Positions 8,229-16,859 of a DNA stretch of 21,828 nt are shown piece by piece; within the stretch, counting starts at the first letter, position 1; every line of letters begins with the position of its first letter. The notes beneath the pieces are model-generated. The model had not been told where the DNA came from. It saw only the letters and a program-made list of their open reading frames with translations, and made no database searches. Location of the stretch: the NCBI GenBank assembly GCA_937871985.1, contig CALMPB010000236.1, positions 1 to 21,828 on the forward strand, written 5' to 3'. A program made the translations under genes and the position numbers. Source of the stretch: an uncultured Burkholderiaceae bacterium. GTDB lineage: Bacteria; Pseudomonadota; Gammaproteobacteria; Burkholderiales; Burkholderiaceae.

Positions 8229-8247
8229 CTGTTCGCCTGGTGAACAG
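8229..8247 (-). promoter_or_regulatory. Candidate IclR-family binding site upstream of hpaB
   Basis: CTGTTC-GCCTGGT-GAACAG is a perfect palindrome with 6-bp arms and a 7-bp centre. It begins at the base just after the stop codon of the IclR gene and is centred about 59 bases before the predicted hpaB transcription start. From memory, E. coli MhpR, an IclR-family activator of the mhp genes, binds a 17-bp palindrome containing CCTGGTG at nearly the same distance, and this site shares CCTGGTG plus flanking ACA. The IclR protein encoded next door is the likely ligand. Confidence 0.6.
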
Positions 8248-9027
8248 TTAAGGGAGCGAGCCGATTTTCGTTTCGATCCGTTCGACGCAGTCGCGCAGCG
8301 GCTGCAGAAACCGTGCCGCCGCTGTCGCTGGCGTCAACACCGTAGAGAAGAAGACGATGTTGACCGCACCGATAACGTGAGCGTTTCGGCGCACGGGAAG
8401 CGCGATCGCGCTGGTACCGGGCTCGATCAGGCCATGGCTGGCGCCGAATCCGTCCCGTCGCACCTGCTCAATGGCGCGGGCAACTGCTCCATCGACGTCG
8501 ATTTCGCGACCATCTTCGCCCGACGCGGAGCGGACAAGCTCGAGCGTTTGCGCAAGCTGCTCATCGTCCATGGCCGCCAGCATCGCACGGCCCAGAGCAG
8601 AGCGTAGCAGGGCGCGATGCTGGCCGATAAGCCGGCGGAACACGGTCATGGTTGTTCGGGGGTGCGTGGAAGCGGCGATCGTCAGGTGCCCGTCCTTGAT
8701 GACGGCATAGTCGCTCGGCCAGCCGATCCTGACGACAAGCACGTCCAGCTCTGACTGCGCGACCTGCAGTTCCAGGTCGTCCTGCCGGATCTCCAGCCCG
8801 ATCCGTTGCAGCTTCGGCGCCAAATTATAGCGACCGTCATCGCGGCGAACTGCGAACCCCGCCGCGGCCAGTGTCGCCAGCAACCGATACGTGCTGGACC
8901 TGTCGATGCCGGCCCGCTGTGCTAGCATCGTCGGCGACGCCCAGCCCAAGTCCGCCATCGCGTCGAGCAGCGCGAGCCCGCGTTCCAAGGCCCGAACCTC
9001 TCGATAGGGGCGGTCCGGCTCGGCCAT
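8248..9027 (-). CDS. IclR-family transcriptional regulator
   Basis: The 259-residue protein has an N-terminal winged helix-turn-helix: VRALERGLALLDAMADLGWASPT leads into LAQRAGIDRSSTYRLLATL and a wing (FAVRRDDGRYNL). A C-terminal IclR effector domain follows, including the segment GLIEPGTSAIALPVRR near the end. I took the ATG at 9025-9027, 10 bp after the TetR stop, because longer frames overlap the TetR gene and add unrelated residues. It sits directly upstream of the hpaB operon, whose promoter region carries a palindrome like an IclR site. By analogy with MhpR it is probably an activator that responds to an aromatic acid of the pathway. Cotranscription with the TetR gene would place its own level under the TetR operator. 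Confidence 0.88.
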   Translation of the reverse strand: MAEPDRPYREVRALERGLALLDAMADLGWASPTMLAQRAGIDRSSTYRLLATLAAAGFAVRRDDGRYNLAPKLQRIGLEIRQDDLELQVAQSELDVLVVRIGWPSDYAVIKDGHLTIAASTHPRTTMTVFRRLIGQHRALLRSALGRAMLAAMDDEQLAQTLELVRSASGEDGREIDVDGAVARAIEQVRRDGFGASHGLIEPGTSAIALPVRRNAHVIGAVNIVFFSTVLTPATAAARFLQPLRDCVERIETKIGSLP

Positions 9028-9037
9028 CAGGATGCCG

Positions 9038-9643
9038 TCACTGCATCCGTTCGGGGAGCTGGAGAAGGAATTCCAGACAGATCTCACGCTGCGCCCGGAA
9101 GGCCTGAAGCCCGACATCGCGGTGAATGACATTGACTCCAATCAGGTGCGACAACGCCAGCAGCGCGGCGGCGGCGGCGCGAGACTTGCTCATCCCCATG
9201 TCGCGGTAGATTTCGGCGATGATCGTAAGCCGTTCGCTGTCGACGTCGGAGATGGCGTGGCGCGCCAGTTCGGAAGACCGCGCCCATTCGCGCAGCGCAT
9301 GTTCGATCGTTCCGCCGGGGACGTCGCTGCGATCTTCCGACGCTAGTCCGAGAAGGTATGAGAGGCGGTCACGGGGCGTCTCGATCTTCGTGCGCACGAA
9401 GCGGCCGACCGCGGAGGTCAGGCTTTGCTGCCAGAACCGAAGCATTTCGCCCAGCAGCGCGTCGCGGTCCTTGAAATGCCAGTAGAAGCTGCCCTTCGTC
9501 ACGCCCAGGGCGCGTGCCAGCACCTCGATGCGGACCTGCGCGACGCCACCATTCCCGACTTCTTGCAGCGCGGCCACGATCCAGTCGTGTTTCGACAGAC
9601 GTTCTGACTGATCGGCATTTGCCTGCGCCTGTTGTTTTGCCAT
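9038..9643 (-). CDS. TetR-family transcriptional regulator
   Basis: The 201-residue protein has a TetR-type helix-turn-helix at its N-terminus (RIEVLARALGVTKGSFYWHF, about residues 38-57) and an all-helical ligand-binding domain. The ATG at 9641-9643 follows GGAGGT at good spacing; a longer frame to 9721 overlaps the upstream gene and has no such site. No ATACS-N4-SGTAT box lies immediately before it. If it is cotranscribed with the quinone-oxidoreductase-like gene, the box at 10717-10730 would give autoregulation. It is the best candidate for the repressor that binds all four copies of that box, since TetR proteins commonly bind short palindromes between -35 and -10. The effector is unknown. 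Confidence 0.9.
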   Translation of the reverse strand: MAKQQAQANADQSERLSKHDWIVAALQEVGNGGVAQVRIEVLARALGVTKGSFYWHFKDRDALLGEMLRFWQQSLTSAVGRFVRTKIETPRDRLSYLLGLASEDRSDVPGGTIEHALREWARSSELARHAISDVDSERLTIIAEIYRDMGMSKSRAAAAALLALSHLIGVNVIHRDVGLQAFRAQREICLEFLLQLPERMQ

Positions 9644-9717
9644 GTAGACCGCCACCTCCGTTATTGCCTGGGCCCATATCGCAATCGTCGGCGAACCGGA
9701 ATCACAATGACTCCGGG

Positions 9718-10689
9718 TCAAGCATTTTCCACATCGAGAACCAGCTTTCCAATGGTGCGCCCGCCTGCAAGTTCCGCAAGCCCCTCCTTGAGCGCCGCGA
9801 ACGGCACTGTCGCGCCGATGGTGGGACGGATAGTTCCCTCTGCCAATGCCGTGGCGAGCCTCCTCTGGACCGCGGCGATGCCGGATGGATCAGCATCGAA
9901 TTTCCAGAACACGCCCCGCGCCGACGCCGCCTTTACGAGCAGGCGGTTGGCGGGGATCGCGGGAATAGCCCCGCTGGCAAAGCCGACGATAAGAAGACGC
10001 CCGCCCCAGGCGAGCGCGCGGACGCTTTGCAGCGTGATGTCTCCGCCCACCGGATCCAGCACGACATCAATCCCGCCCGGCGCGATCCCGCGTAGCGTTT
10101 CAACCCAGTCTGCGGCGCGGTTGTTGACGATGGCACTGGCACCGTTGGCGGTCGCCACCGCTGCCTTTTCCGGCGCGGCGGTCGCCGCGATGACGCGCGC
10201 GCCGGCGTTGCGTGCGAGCTGCGTCGCGGCGATGCCGGTGCCGCCCGCTGCGGCGTGTATCAGCACGGTCTCGCCCGCTCGCAAGCCGGCGGTGTCGAAG
10301 AGCGCGATCGACGCAGTCGTATAGGAGATCGGGATCGCGGCGACCTGTGTGGGGTCTGTGCCCGGCGCGAGACGGATCAGCCGCGCAGCGTCCACTGCGC
10401 AATATTCCGCATAGGCGCCCGAGGTAACCTGCGCCATCACCAGGTCGCCGACCGCAAGATGTGCGAAGCCACCCGTATCGACGACTTGGCCGGCGATTTC
10501 CGCACCAAGGATAAACGGCGGCTCGGTCCTGACCTGATATTCGCCGCGCACGCTGATGACGTCGGCGAAATTCAAACCGGCGCGCAGCACACGGACCAGC
10601 GCGCAGCCCGCCGGCACGACGGGAATGCGAACGTCCCGGATGCTAACGCGGTCCAGCGTCCCATACCCCTCAACCACCCAAGCCTTCAT
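9718..10689 (-). CDS. Zinc-free medium-chain dehydrogenase/reductase, NADPH:quinone oxidoreductase-like
   Basis: The 323-residue protein shows the quinone-oxidoreductase branch of the MDR superfamily: GLNFADVISVRGEY near residue 50, PPFILGAEIAGQV, then the NADPH-binding IHAAAGGTGIAATQLARNAG. It ends in IGKLVLDV. Zinc-ligand cysteines of alcohol dehydrogenases are absent. Members reduce quinones or the double bond of enones and enoyl-CoA esters. In this setting it might reduce a side-chain double bond or protect against catechol-derived quinones; sequence does not decide. The ATG at 10687-10689 has AGGAGG upstream. It appears to head an operon with the TetR and IclR genes (74-bp and 10-bp gaps), which is an odd place for a metabolic enzyme. 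Confidence 0.82.
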   Translation of the reverse strand: MKAWVVEGYGTLDRVSIRDVRIPVVPAGCALVRVLRAGLNFADVISVRGEYQVRTEPPFILGAEIAGQVVDTGGFAHLAVGDLVMAQVTSGAYAEYCAVDAARLIRLAPGTDPTQVAAIPISYTTASIALFDTAGLRAGETVLIHAAAGGTGIAATQLARNAGARVIAATAAPEKAAVATANGASAIVNNRAADWVETLRGIAPGGIDVVLDPVGGDITLQSVRALAWGGRLLIVGFASGAIPAIPANRLLVKAASARGVFWKFDADPSGIAAVQRRLATALAEGTIRPTIGATVPFAALKEGLAELAGGRTIGKLVLDVENA

Positions 10690-10713
10690 CGCGCCACCCT
10701 CCTGTTGCATCCA

Positions 10714-10742
10714 GCCATACGCACAGGTATGTTTTCGGGCAA
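10714..10742 (-). promoter_or_regulatory. Operator and promoter of the quinone-oxidoreductase/TetR/IclR operon, between divergent genes
   Basis: The box at 10717-10730 reads ATACG-CACA-GGTAT on the plus strand. On the minus strand TTGCCC (10737-10742) and TATGGC (10714-10719) are 17 bp apart, with the box starting six bases after the -35 and its last three bases forming the start of the -10. A regulator bound here would cover the promoter. The same 93-bp gap must also hold the promoter of the divergent acyl-CoA ligase (start 10783), so one site could control both. Confidence 0.7.
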
Positions 10743-10782
10743 GGCGCACCGACGTCGGGATATCGAGAGGATAACGACCGCC

Positions 10783-12438
10783 ATGACGACCTCCGCAACG
10801 AGCCAGCCCTGGGCCCGCTTCTACAATCCGCGCGCCGCGGCGCTGGCGTCGCCCGACCCCATGCCGCTGTCCGTCCTGCTCGATCGGGCAACGTCGACCT
10901 TCGGCGCGCGCCCATGTTCGTCGTTCGCCGAGGAGAGCTTTAGTTACGCGGAGGTCGCAGCCTTCGTGGAGGACCTCGCCGCCGGTTTCGCCGCGACGGG
11001 CATCGGCGCAGGCGACAGGGTCGGCTTCCTCGCCCCGGCCCATCCTTCATTCACCGTCTTCACCTTCGCCCTGTGGCACGTCGGCGCAATCGGCGTCGGG
11101 CTGAACCCGCTCTATTCCGGCAGGCGCCTTTCCGACCAGGCCAACGATGCGGGACTGAAGGCGATCTTCACGCTCGACGATGCAGCGCTGCTCGGCAAGG
11201 CGGACCAGATCCGGCGCGCGGCGGCGGTGAAGCCGACGCTGATCGCGACGAGCGCGCGCAGCGGCGATCCCCACGCGCCCGCATCGGTTGGCAACGGCGA
11301 AGGCACGCTGACCACCGCTGCCATCATGGCTGGAGCGGGCCGGGTCCCGCGCGCCATGGTCGACCCGCTCACGCAGCCGGCGGTGCTGCAATATACCGGC
11401 GGCACGACCGGCGCGCCCAAGGCAGCGGTGCTGACCCATGCGAACCTGTCGGTCAACGTCGTGCAGATGCACAGCTGGTTCCCCGAACTGAGGCCTGGTG
11501 CGGAATCCGTGCTCGCCGCAGCACCCGTCACGCATGTGTCGGGCGTCGGACCCATCCAGAACTTCATGGTCAACATTGCAGGCGAGATGGCCTGGATGCC
11601 CCGGTTCGACGCCGACGCGGCGCTGGACACCATCGAGCAGCGGAGGATTACGTTGCTGTTGGCGCCGCCGACCATGTTCACCGCGCTGCTGCATGCCGCG
11701 GAAACGCGCGGCAAGTTCGACTGGTCGTCGCTGCGCAACGCGCAGTGCGGCGCCGCGCCGGTCTCGGCCGAGCTCAAGAAGCGCTTTCGCGATGCGACGG
11801 GCCTGACGATCACGACCCTGTACGGAATGACCGAGACCTCACCGGCCGCGATCTATTCCTCACCGGCACGGCACCATGACGGAGCGACCGGAATCCCCCT
11901 GCCCTTCACCGAGGTGGAGGTCCGCTCGACGCGCGACCCGTCGATCCGCGTGGCAACTGGGGAGCCGGGCGAGATCTGCATCCGGGGTCCGCAGGTCATG
12001 CCGCATTACTGGCAGCGCCCCGATGCGACCGCGCAGGCGTTCGTCGACGGCTTCTTCCGCAGCGGCGATATCGGCACCATGGACGCCGACGGCGCGGTCA
12101 CCGTGTTCGACCGGCTGAAAGACGTGATCATCGCCAGCGGCTACAACGTCTATCCTGCCGATGTGGAAAGCGCGGTCCTGAAGCACCCCGCGGTGCGCGA
12201 AGCCGCAGTGATCGGGGTACCCTGCGCCTATCGCGGGGAGACCGTGAAGGCGATCGTCAGCCTGCGCGACGCCGCCGGACTCACGATCGAGAATCTGCGG
12301 CTGTTCCTGGCCGACCTGCTGTCGCCGATGGAAATCCCCAAATTGCTCGAGATCGTCGACGAGATCCCGCGCAACGAGAACCTGAAGATCTCACGCCTCG
12401 CGCTACGCGAGCGCGAGGCCCGGCGACGCGAAGGCTAG
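10783..12438 (+). CDS. Acyl-CoA synthetase/ligase (AMP-forming, ANL superfamily)
   Basis: The 551-residue protein activates a carboxylic acid to its CoA thioester through an acyl-adenylate. The P-loop LQYTGGTTGAPKAA is at about residues 202-215, YGMTETSP at 347-354, the adenylate-binding RSGDIGTMDADGAVTVFDR and the hinge LKDVIIASGYNVYP further on, and the C-terminal catalytic lysine at about residue 535 (NENLKISR). The start is the ATG at 10783, preceded by GAGAGG at a rather long 12-base spacing. A much longer open frame upstream runs antisense to the neighbouring gene and is not coding. It is divergent from the quinone-oxidoreductase-like gene. Fatty-acid and aryl-acid ligases cannot be told apart here. 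It ends inside the last codon of the converging ferredoxin gene. Confidence 0.88.
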   Translation: MTTSATSQPWARFYNPRAAALASPDPMPLSVLLDRATSTFGARPCSSFAEESFSYAEVAAFVEDLAAGFAATGIGAGDRVGFLAPAHPSFTVFTFALWHVGAIGVGLNPLYSGRRLSDQANDAGLKAIFTLDDAALLGKADQIRRAAAVKPTLIATSARSGDPHAPASVGNGEGTLTTAAIMAGAGRVPRAMVDPLTQPAVLQYTGGTTGAPKAAVLTHANLSVNVVQMHSWFPELRPGAESVLAAAPVTHVSGVGPIQNFMVNIAGEMAWMPRFDADAALDTIEQRRITLLLAPPTMFTALLHAAETRGKFDWSSLRNAQCGAAPVSAELKKRFRDATGLTITTLYGMTETSPAAIYSSPARHHDGATGIPLPFTEVEVRSTRDPSIRVATGEPGEICIRGPQVMPHYWQRPDATAQAFVDGFFRSGDIGTMDADGAVTVFDRLKDVIIASGYNVYPADVESAVLKHPAVREAAVIGVPCAYRGETVKAIVSLRDAAGLTIENLRLFLADLLSPMEIPKLLEIVDEIPRNENLKISRLALREREARRREG

Positions 12439-12755
12439 GCAGGCACCACAACGTGCAGCACGCCGTCGATGCGGCGGAGAGCGTAGGTGGCGACCGGCTC
12501 GGTGACGGGAAAGGCGAGCGGCGCTCCGCTCCGGATGTCGAATCGCCCCGAATGGACCGGACATTCGATCTCGAACCCTTCGAGCCAGCCTTCGGCCAGA
12601 GACGCCTGGCCGTGGCTGCACGTGTCGGCGATGGCGTAAAACGCGCCATCCATGCGGAAGAGCGCGACCGGGCCGGTCGCTGGCGAACACAGGCGGCGGA
12701 CGTCGCCATCGGCCATGCCGTCGGCTTCGGGGACGGCAATAAGCACTTCACTCAT
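12435..12755 (-). CDS. Rieske-type [2Fe-2S] ferredoxin of aromatic dioxygenase
   Basis: The 106-residue soluble protein has the Rieske cluster ligands Cys46-x-His48 (DTCSHG) and Cys65-x2-His68 (ECPVHSG) separated by 16 residues, the classic spacing of ferredoxins such as BphA3 and HcaC. It carries electrons from the FAD reductase to the terminal oxygenase. It is the last gene of the long minus-strand operon, 15 bp after MhpE. The ribosome-binding site is weak (AAAGA). Its stop TAG shares the palindromic CTAG (12435-12438) with the stop of the convergent acyl-CoA ligase, so the two genes overlap by four bases tail to tail. Confidence 0.92.
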   Translation of the reverse strand: MSEVLIAVPEADGMADGDVRRLCSPATGPVALFRMDGAFYAIADTCSHGQASLAEGWLEGFEIECPVHSGRFDIRSGAPLAFPVTEPVATYALRRIDGVLHVVVPA

Positions 12756-12770
12756 GAAAGGGTCTTTCGA

Positions 12771-13799
12771 TTAGGCCACGCGGGCCTTGAGCATGTCGAG
12801 CGCGACGTCGATGATCATGTCTTCCTGGCCACCGACCATCTTGCGACGGCCGAGTTCCACCAGGATCTCGCGGGTATCGAGACCATATTCGAGAGCCGCT
12901 TTTTCGGCATGACGCAGGAAGCTGGAATAGACCCCCGCATATCCCAGCGTCAGGGTTTCGCGGTCGACCCGAACCGGCCGATCCTGGAGCGGGCGGACCA
13001 GTTCCTCTGCGGCATCCATCAGCTTCATCACGTCGCAGCCGTGTTGCCATCCCTTACGATCGATCGCAGCGATGAACACTTCCAAGGGCGCGTTGCCGGC
13101 ACCAGCGCCCATCCCGGCCAGGCTGGCGTCGATCCGCACTGCGCCTTCCTGGGCAGCGACGATCGAATTGGCGACGCCCAACCCGAGATTGTGGTGCGCG
13201 TGCATCCCGCGCTCGGTCTCCGGCTTGAGCACGCGATCATAGGCGCGGAGCCGGTCGGCCACCCCGTCCATGTCCAGCGCACCGCCGGAATCGGTGACAT
13301 ATACGCAGTGCGCGCCGCAGCTTTCCATCACCAGCGCCTGCTGCGCGAGCGCCTCGGCATCGATCATGTGGCTCATCATCAGAAAGCCCGACACGTCCAT
13401 GCCGAGGTCGCGCGCGATCCGCATATGCTGCCGGGCGACGTCCGCCTCCGTGCAATGCGTCGCCACCCGCACCGAGCGGACGCCGAGTTCGTAGGCCCGC
13501 CGCAGTTCGTCCACCGTCGCGATGCCGGGCAGGATCAGCGTGGTCAGCACGGCACGCTCCACCACGTCGGCGACCGCTGCGATCCATTCCCAATCGGTCT
13601 GCGCGCCGAACCCATAGTTCAGGGAAGCGCCCGAAAGACCGTCGCCATGCGCAATCTCGATCGCATCGACCCCCGCTTCGTCGAGCGCCCGGCCGATCGC
13701 GCGGACATGATCGAGCGTGTACATGTGGCGGACGGCGTGCATGCCGTCGCGCAGCGTCACGTCCTGGATATAGAGCCGCCGATCGGGATCGCGGGTCAT
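12771..13799 (-). CDS. mhpE: 4-hydroxy-2-oxovalerate aldolase
   Basis: The 342-residue protein splits 4-hydroxy-2-oxovalerate into pyruvate and acetaldehyde. It matches the DmpG/MhpE/BphI family with all known active-site residues in register: Arg17 and Asp18 in [12 protein letters not shown], catalytic His21, and metal ligands His200 and His202 in [11 protein letters not shown]. The C-terminal region that contacts the dehydrogenase is complete. Its ATG overlaps the stop of the acetaldehyde dehydrogenase gene by four bases. In this family the two proteins form a complex that channels acetaldehyde, so the coupling makes sense. It is the only aldolase in the window and should serve both ring-cleavage branches. 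Confidence 0.96.
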   Translation of the reverse strand: MTRDPDRRLYIQDVTLRDGMHAVRHMYTLDHVRAIGRALDEAGVDAIEIAHGDGLSGASLNYGFGAQTDWEWIAAVADVVERAVLTTLILPGIATVDELRRAYELGVRSVRVATHCTEADVARQHMRIARDLGMDVSGFLMMSHMIDAEALAQQALVMESCGAHCVYVTDSGGALDMDGVADRLRAYDRVLKPETERGMHAHHNLGLGVANSIVAAQEGAVRIDASLAGMGAGAGNAPLEVFIAAIDRKGWQHGCDVMKLMDAAEELVRPLQDRPVRVDRETLTLGYAGVYSSFLRHAEKAALEYGLDTREILVELGRRKMVGGQEDMIIDVALDMLKARVA

Positions 13800-14734
13800 G
13801 CCGCTGCCGCCCGAAGCTTGCGCGCGGCGATTGCGTCGCCGGTGGCCTGGGCCGATGCGGTCATGATGTCGAGATTGCCCGAATAGCTGGGCAGGTAGTC
13901 GCCCGCGCCCTCCACCTCCAGATAGATCGCCGTCTTCAGGCCCACGAAATCCTCCTGTCCTGGGATGACGAGCGGCCGGTTCGCGCCGTACCGTTCGAAC
14001 TGCACTTCTTGTTTCAGGCGATAGCCGGGGACGTAACGCTGTACTGCCGCCACCATCGTCGCGACCGAAGTGCGCACCGCATCCTCGTTCGCCATGTCCG
14101 ACAGCGTGAACACAGTGTCGCGCATGATCATCGGGGGCTCTGCGGGATTCAAGATGATGATCGCCTTGCCGCGCTCGGCCCCGCCGACGACCTCGATGGC
14201 GCGCGCGGTCGTGCGCGTGAATTCGTCGATGTTGGCGCGCGTTCCCGGCCCCGCCGAGCGCGACGACACGGACGCGACGATTTCGGCATAGCGGACCCGC
14301 GCGACCCGGCTGACCGCGGCGACCATCGGGATCGTCGCTTGACCGCCGCAGGTCACCATGTTGACGTTGGGTGCGTCCTGGTGCTCGTCGATATTGACCG
14401 TCGGCACCGTGAACGGGCCGATTGCGGCCGGCGTCAGGTCGATCACCTGCTTGCCGTCACGGCGCAGCACGGCGTCGTGATCGCGGTGCGCATAGGCGGA
14501 GGTCGCATCGAACACGATCCCGATGTCCGGATAGGCGTCCATCACCACCAGTCCGTCGATCCCGTCGTGCGTGGTCGCCACGCCGCGCTCCCTTGCCATC
14601 GCAAGCCCTTCGGAACCGGCGTCGATGCCCACCATCGCGACCAGTTCCATATTTCCCGGCCGTTTCAGCATCTTGATCATCAGGTCGGTGCCGATGTTGC
14701 CCGAGCCGATGATGGCCGCCTTGATCCTGCTCAC
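13796..14734 (-). CDS. mhpF: Acetaldehyde dehydrogenase (acylating)
   Basis: The 312-residue protein converts acetaldehyde, CoA and NAD+ to acetyl-CoA. The N-terminal Rossmann motif [11 protein letters not shown], the catalytic Cys129 in [11 protein letters not shown], and the downstream NIDEFTRTT and IILNPAEPP segments are those of the DmpF/MhpF/BphJ family, and the length is normal. The start is GTG at 14732-14734 with GGGAGAG five bases upstream, and it overlaps the preceding ligase stop as GTGA. A far longer open frame continues upstream but runs out of frame through the ligase gene and is not coding. It is the physical and functional partner of the aldolase encoded next. Confidence 0.96.
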   Translation of the reverse strand: MSRIKAAIIGSGNIGTDLMIKMLKRPGNMELVAMVGIDAGSEGLAMARERGVATTHDGIDGLVVMDAYPDIGIVFDATSAYAHRDHDAVLRRDGKQVIDLTPAAIGPFTVPTVNIDEHQDAPNVNMVTCGGQATIPMVAAVSRVARVRYAEIVASVSSRSAGPGTRANIDEFTRTTARAIEVVGGAERGKAIIILNPAEPPMIMRDTVFTLSDMANEDAVRTSVATMVAAVQRYVPGYRLKQEVQFERYGANRPLVIPGQEDFVGLKTAIYLEVEGAGDYLPSYSGNLDIMTASAQATGDAIAARKLRAAAA

Positions 14735-16320
14735 TCGCTCTCTCCCGTTGGCTGCTGGCCCGCCGCAAGGGCTGCGAGCGTCTTGCGGCAGATCTTGTTG
14801 GCAGGGGTCTTGGGAATCATATTCATCAGCGTCACCGAACGCGGACGCTTGTACGCGACCAGTTGGGCGGCGCAGTAGTCCGCGAGGGCGGTGGGGCTGG
14901 CCGTTGCCCCGTCGCGCAGCCGCGCGAAGGCCACGGGCACCTCGCCCTTGCGCGCGTCGGGCGTCCCCACCACGGCCGCTTCGGCAACAGCGGGATGGCG
15001 CGCCAGCACTTCCTCTATCTCGCGCGGGTAGACGTTGAAGCCACCGACGATCAGCATGTCCTTGGTCCGGTCGACCAGCCGGAGATAGCCGTCGGCGTCG
15101 AACACGCCGACATCCCCGGTGTACAGCCAGCCATCCGCCCGCCCCGCGCCCTGCCCGCGATAGGCGTGGACGACGCGCGATCCACGGATGCGGATCTCGC
15201 CCAGTTCGCCCGTCGGCACCGTGCGCTCCGGATCGTCGAGCGCCGCGATCGAAACCTCGAGCCCTGGCAGCGGCCGCCCGACGGTGCCGAACCTGTGGGT
15301 GCCGTCGGTCGGGTTGGCGCAGATTGGCCCGCCTTCGGTCATGCCGAAGGCTTCGAGGATCGGAACCCCAGTTCGCGCATACCAGGTGGTCAGCGTCTCC
15401 ATCAGGAACGGCGATCCGCCGCCGGGACAGATGCGCAGCGACGACAGGTCGGTGCGATCGATTCCCGCTGCGGCAAGGAGGCCGACATAGATCGCGGCAG
15501 GCCCGCCGCTGAACACCGTCACCCGGTGCCGTTCCAGCGCGGCAAGGACCAGGTCGGGCTGGTAGCGGGATATGATCACGACGGGGCTGCGGCAATAGAC
15601 GGGATTGAGGCACCCCATCAGCGAACCCCAGACGTGGAACACCGGCGCGACATTCAGCCATACCTCTTGGTCGATGCGGGTCGGCCACGCCTGATGCATC
15701 CCGTGGACCATCTCGACCAGGGTGCCGTGGGGGCGATCGACGCCCTTCGGCACGCCGGTGGTGCCGCCGGTGAAAAGCAAGGTGGCCAGATCGCCGCGGT
15801 CGATCCTCACCGCCGGCCTCGTGGCGGCCTGCGCCACCAGCGCTGGTGTTGACAGGTCACCTTCGCCGACCGCCAGCACGTGATCAATGCGGTGCGCAGC
15901 GGCGAGCCCGCGCGCCGCCCGCGCGCCGTCGGCCCCGGCAATGATGACCTTGGGCCGGGCGATGTCGATGAGCGGCGCCAGTTCATCCGCGCCATAGCCA
16001 GGATTGAGCAGCGCGACCTGCGCGCCGGCGGCCAGCGCCGCGTAGATCGCGACGTTCGCCTCGATCGAATTTGGCACCAGGATCGCGACCCTCTCACGCG
16101 ACACGCCGATCGCAGCCAGCCGCGCCGCCAGCGCGGCGACGGCAGCACCGTAGTCGCGGTAACTCAGCGTCCGTTCGCCTTCGATCAGGGCGATGTGACC
16201 GCCCGCGACGTCGACCGCATCCCAGAACATGTCGACAACCGTCCCGAAATCGGCGCGACCGAATACTTCGTCGTGATTCGGCTGCGACAGCTCCGCATCA
16301 GGATCCATCACACCGCTCAT
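14731..16320 (-). CDS. Acyl-CoA ligase (AMP-forming), second copy, embedded in the dioxygenase operon
   Basis: The 529-residue ANL-superfamily ligase has the P-loop [14 protein letters not shown] (181-194), FGMTEGGP, the hinge region [19 protein letters not shown] with [11 protein letters not shown], and the C-terminal catalytic lysine at 509 ([11 protein letters not shown]). It is only distantly similar to the ligase at 10783-12438, so the two probably act on different acids. It overlaps both neighbours by four bases (ATGA with the beta subunit, GTGA with MhpF), so it is translated as part of the ring-degradation operon. It may activate the aromatic acid before ring attack or the acid released by the C-C hydrolase. 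The family does not show which. Confidence 0.88.
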   Translation of the reverse strand: MSGVMDPDAELSQPNHDEVFGRADFGTVVDMFWDAVDVAGGHIALIEGERTLSYRDYGAAVAALAARLAAIGVSRERVAILVPNSIEANVAIYAALAAGAQVALLNPGYGADELAPLIDIARPKVIIAGADGARAARGLAAAHRIDHVLAVGEGDLSTPALVAQAATRPAVRIDRGDLATLLFTGGTTGVPKGVDRPHGTLVEMVHGMHQAWPTRIDQEVWLNVAPVFHVWGSLMGCLNPVYCRSPVVIISRYQPDLVLAALERHRVTVFSGGPAAIYVGLLAAAGIDRTDLSSLRICPGGGSPFLMETLTTWYARTGVPILEAFGMTEGGPICANPTDGTHRFGTVGRPLPGLEVSIAALDDPERTVPTGELGEIRIRGSRVVHAYRGQGAGRADGWLYTGDVGVFDADGYLRLVDRTKDMLIVGGFNVYPREIEEVLARHPAVAEAAVVGTPDARKGEVPVAFARLRDGATASPTALADYCAAQLVAYKRPRSVTLMNMIPKTPANKICRKTLAALAAGQQPTGESE

Positions 16321-16859
16321 AAGAATGTGTTGATATTCTTTGCCTGCAATACCGTCTGCTGCAGGCGTATTAGCCGACGTGCGAGCTTCAATTCACCCGA
16401 TTCGCCCCGGCGGACGAGGTCCTGGCGGCGAGCTGTCAGCGTTTGCTGTTCTGCCTCGTTACGATGGCGCAGATTGTGGACGAGAGAATGAACCACCCAT
16501 TCATTCGGTTTATCCGTCCGCTCGACCTCGACGTTACCCACCATATGGAAATGTCGCGTTGGCGGATCCTCGGCCCAGGCGGTGGTCTGCTTGGCGCGAT
16601 CGACCCTCTTGGTGAGATAATCCAGGTCATCATCGAAAAACGCCATTCGCGTCCGGCTGATCACGTCTCCCTTGTCGGCGCGATAGCGGGCCTGAATCCC
16701 AGGCATCCAGTAATGGATGTCGGGCGCCATCATCGTCAGCCACTCGTCATAGCGCTCCTCGTCGAGCAGCCGCGCCTCGCGATAGAGGAACTGCTCGATC
16801 TCGAACGCCAGGTCGCGGTCGACGCGGGCGGTACCCGCATTGCCTTCGATGCCGCTCAT
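16317..16859 (-). CDS. Rieske ring-hydroxylating dioxygenase, beta (small) subunit
   Basis: The 180-residue protein has the standard features of the small subunit of BphA2, HcaF and cumene-type dioxygenases: the N-terminal EIEQFLYREARLLDEERYDE, DIHYWMPG, and the later HMVGNVEVER and LARRLIRLQQTVL. It has no cofactor and supports the structure of the alpha-beta hexamer. Its ATG overlaps the alpha-subunit stop by four bases and its stop overlaps the ligase start by four. Length and order (alpha then beta) are typical. Confidence 0.93.
   Translation of the reverse strand: MSGIEGNAGTARVDRDLAFEIEQFLYREARLLDEERYDEWLTMMAPDIHYWMPGIQARYRADKGDVISRTRMAFFDDDLDYLTKRVDRAKQTTAWAEDPPTRHFHMVGNVEVERTDKPNEWVVHSLVHNLRHRNEAEQQTLTARRQDLVRRGESGELKLARRLIRLQQTVLQAKNINTFL

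Noticed and set aside
10255..10782. Upstream in-frame extension of the plus-strand acyl-CoA ligase
   Set aside because: The extension runs antisense through the quinone-oxidoreductase-like gene and across the operator. The ligase homology begins near the ATG at 10783.
14735..15688. Upstream extension of the acetaldehyde dehydrogenase frame
   Set aside because: It lies out of frame inside the acyl-CoA ligase gene. A GTG with a good ribosome-binding site at 14732-14734 matches the family's N-terminus.
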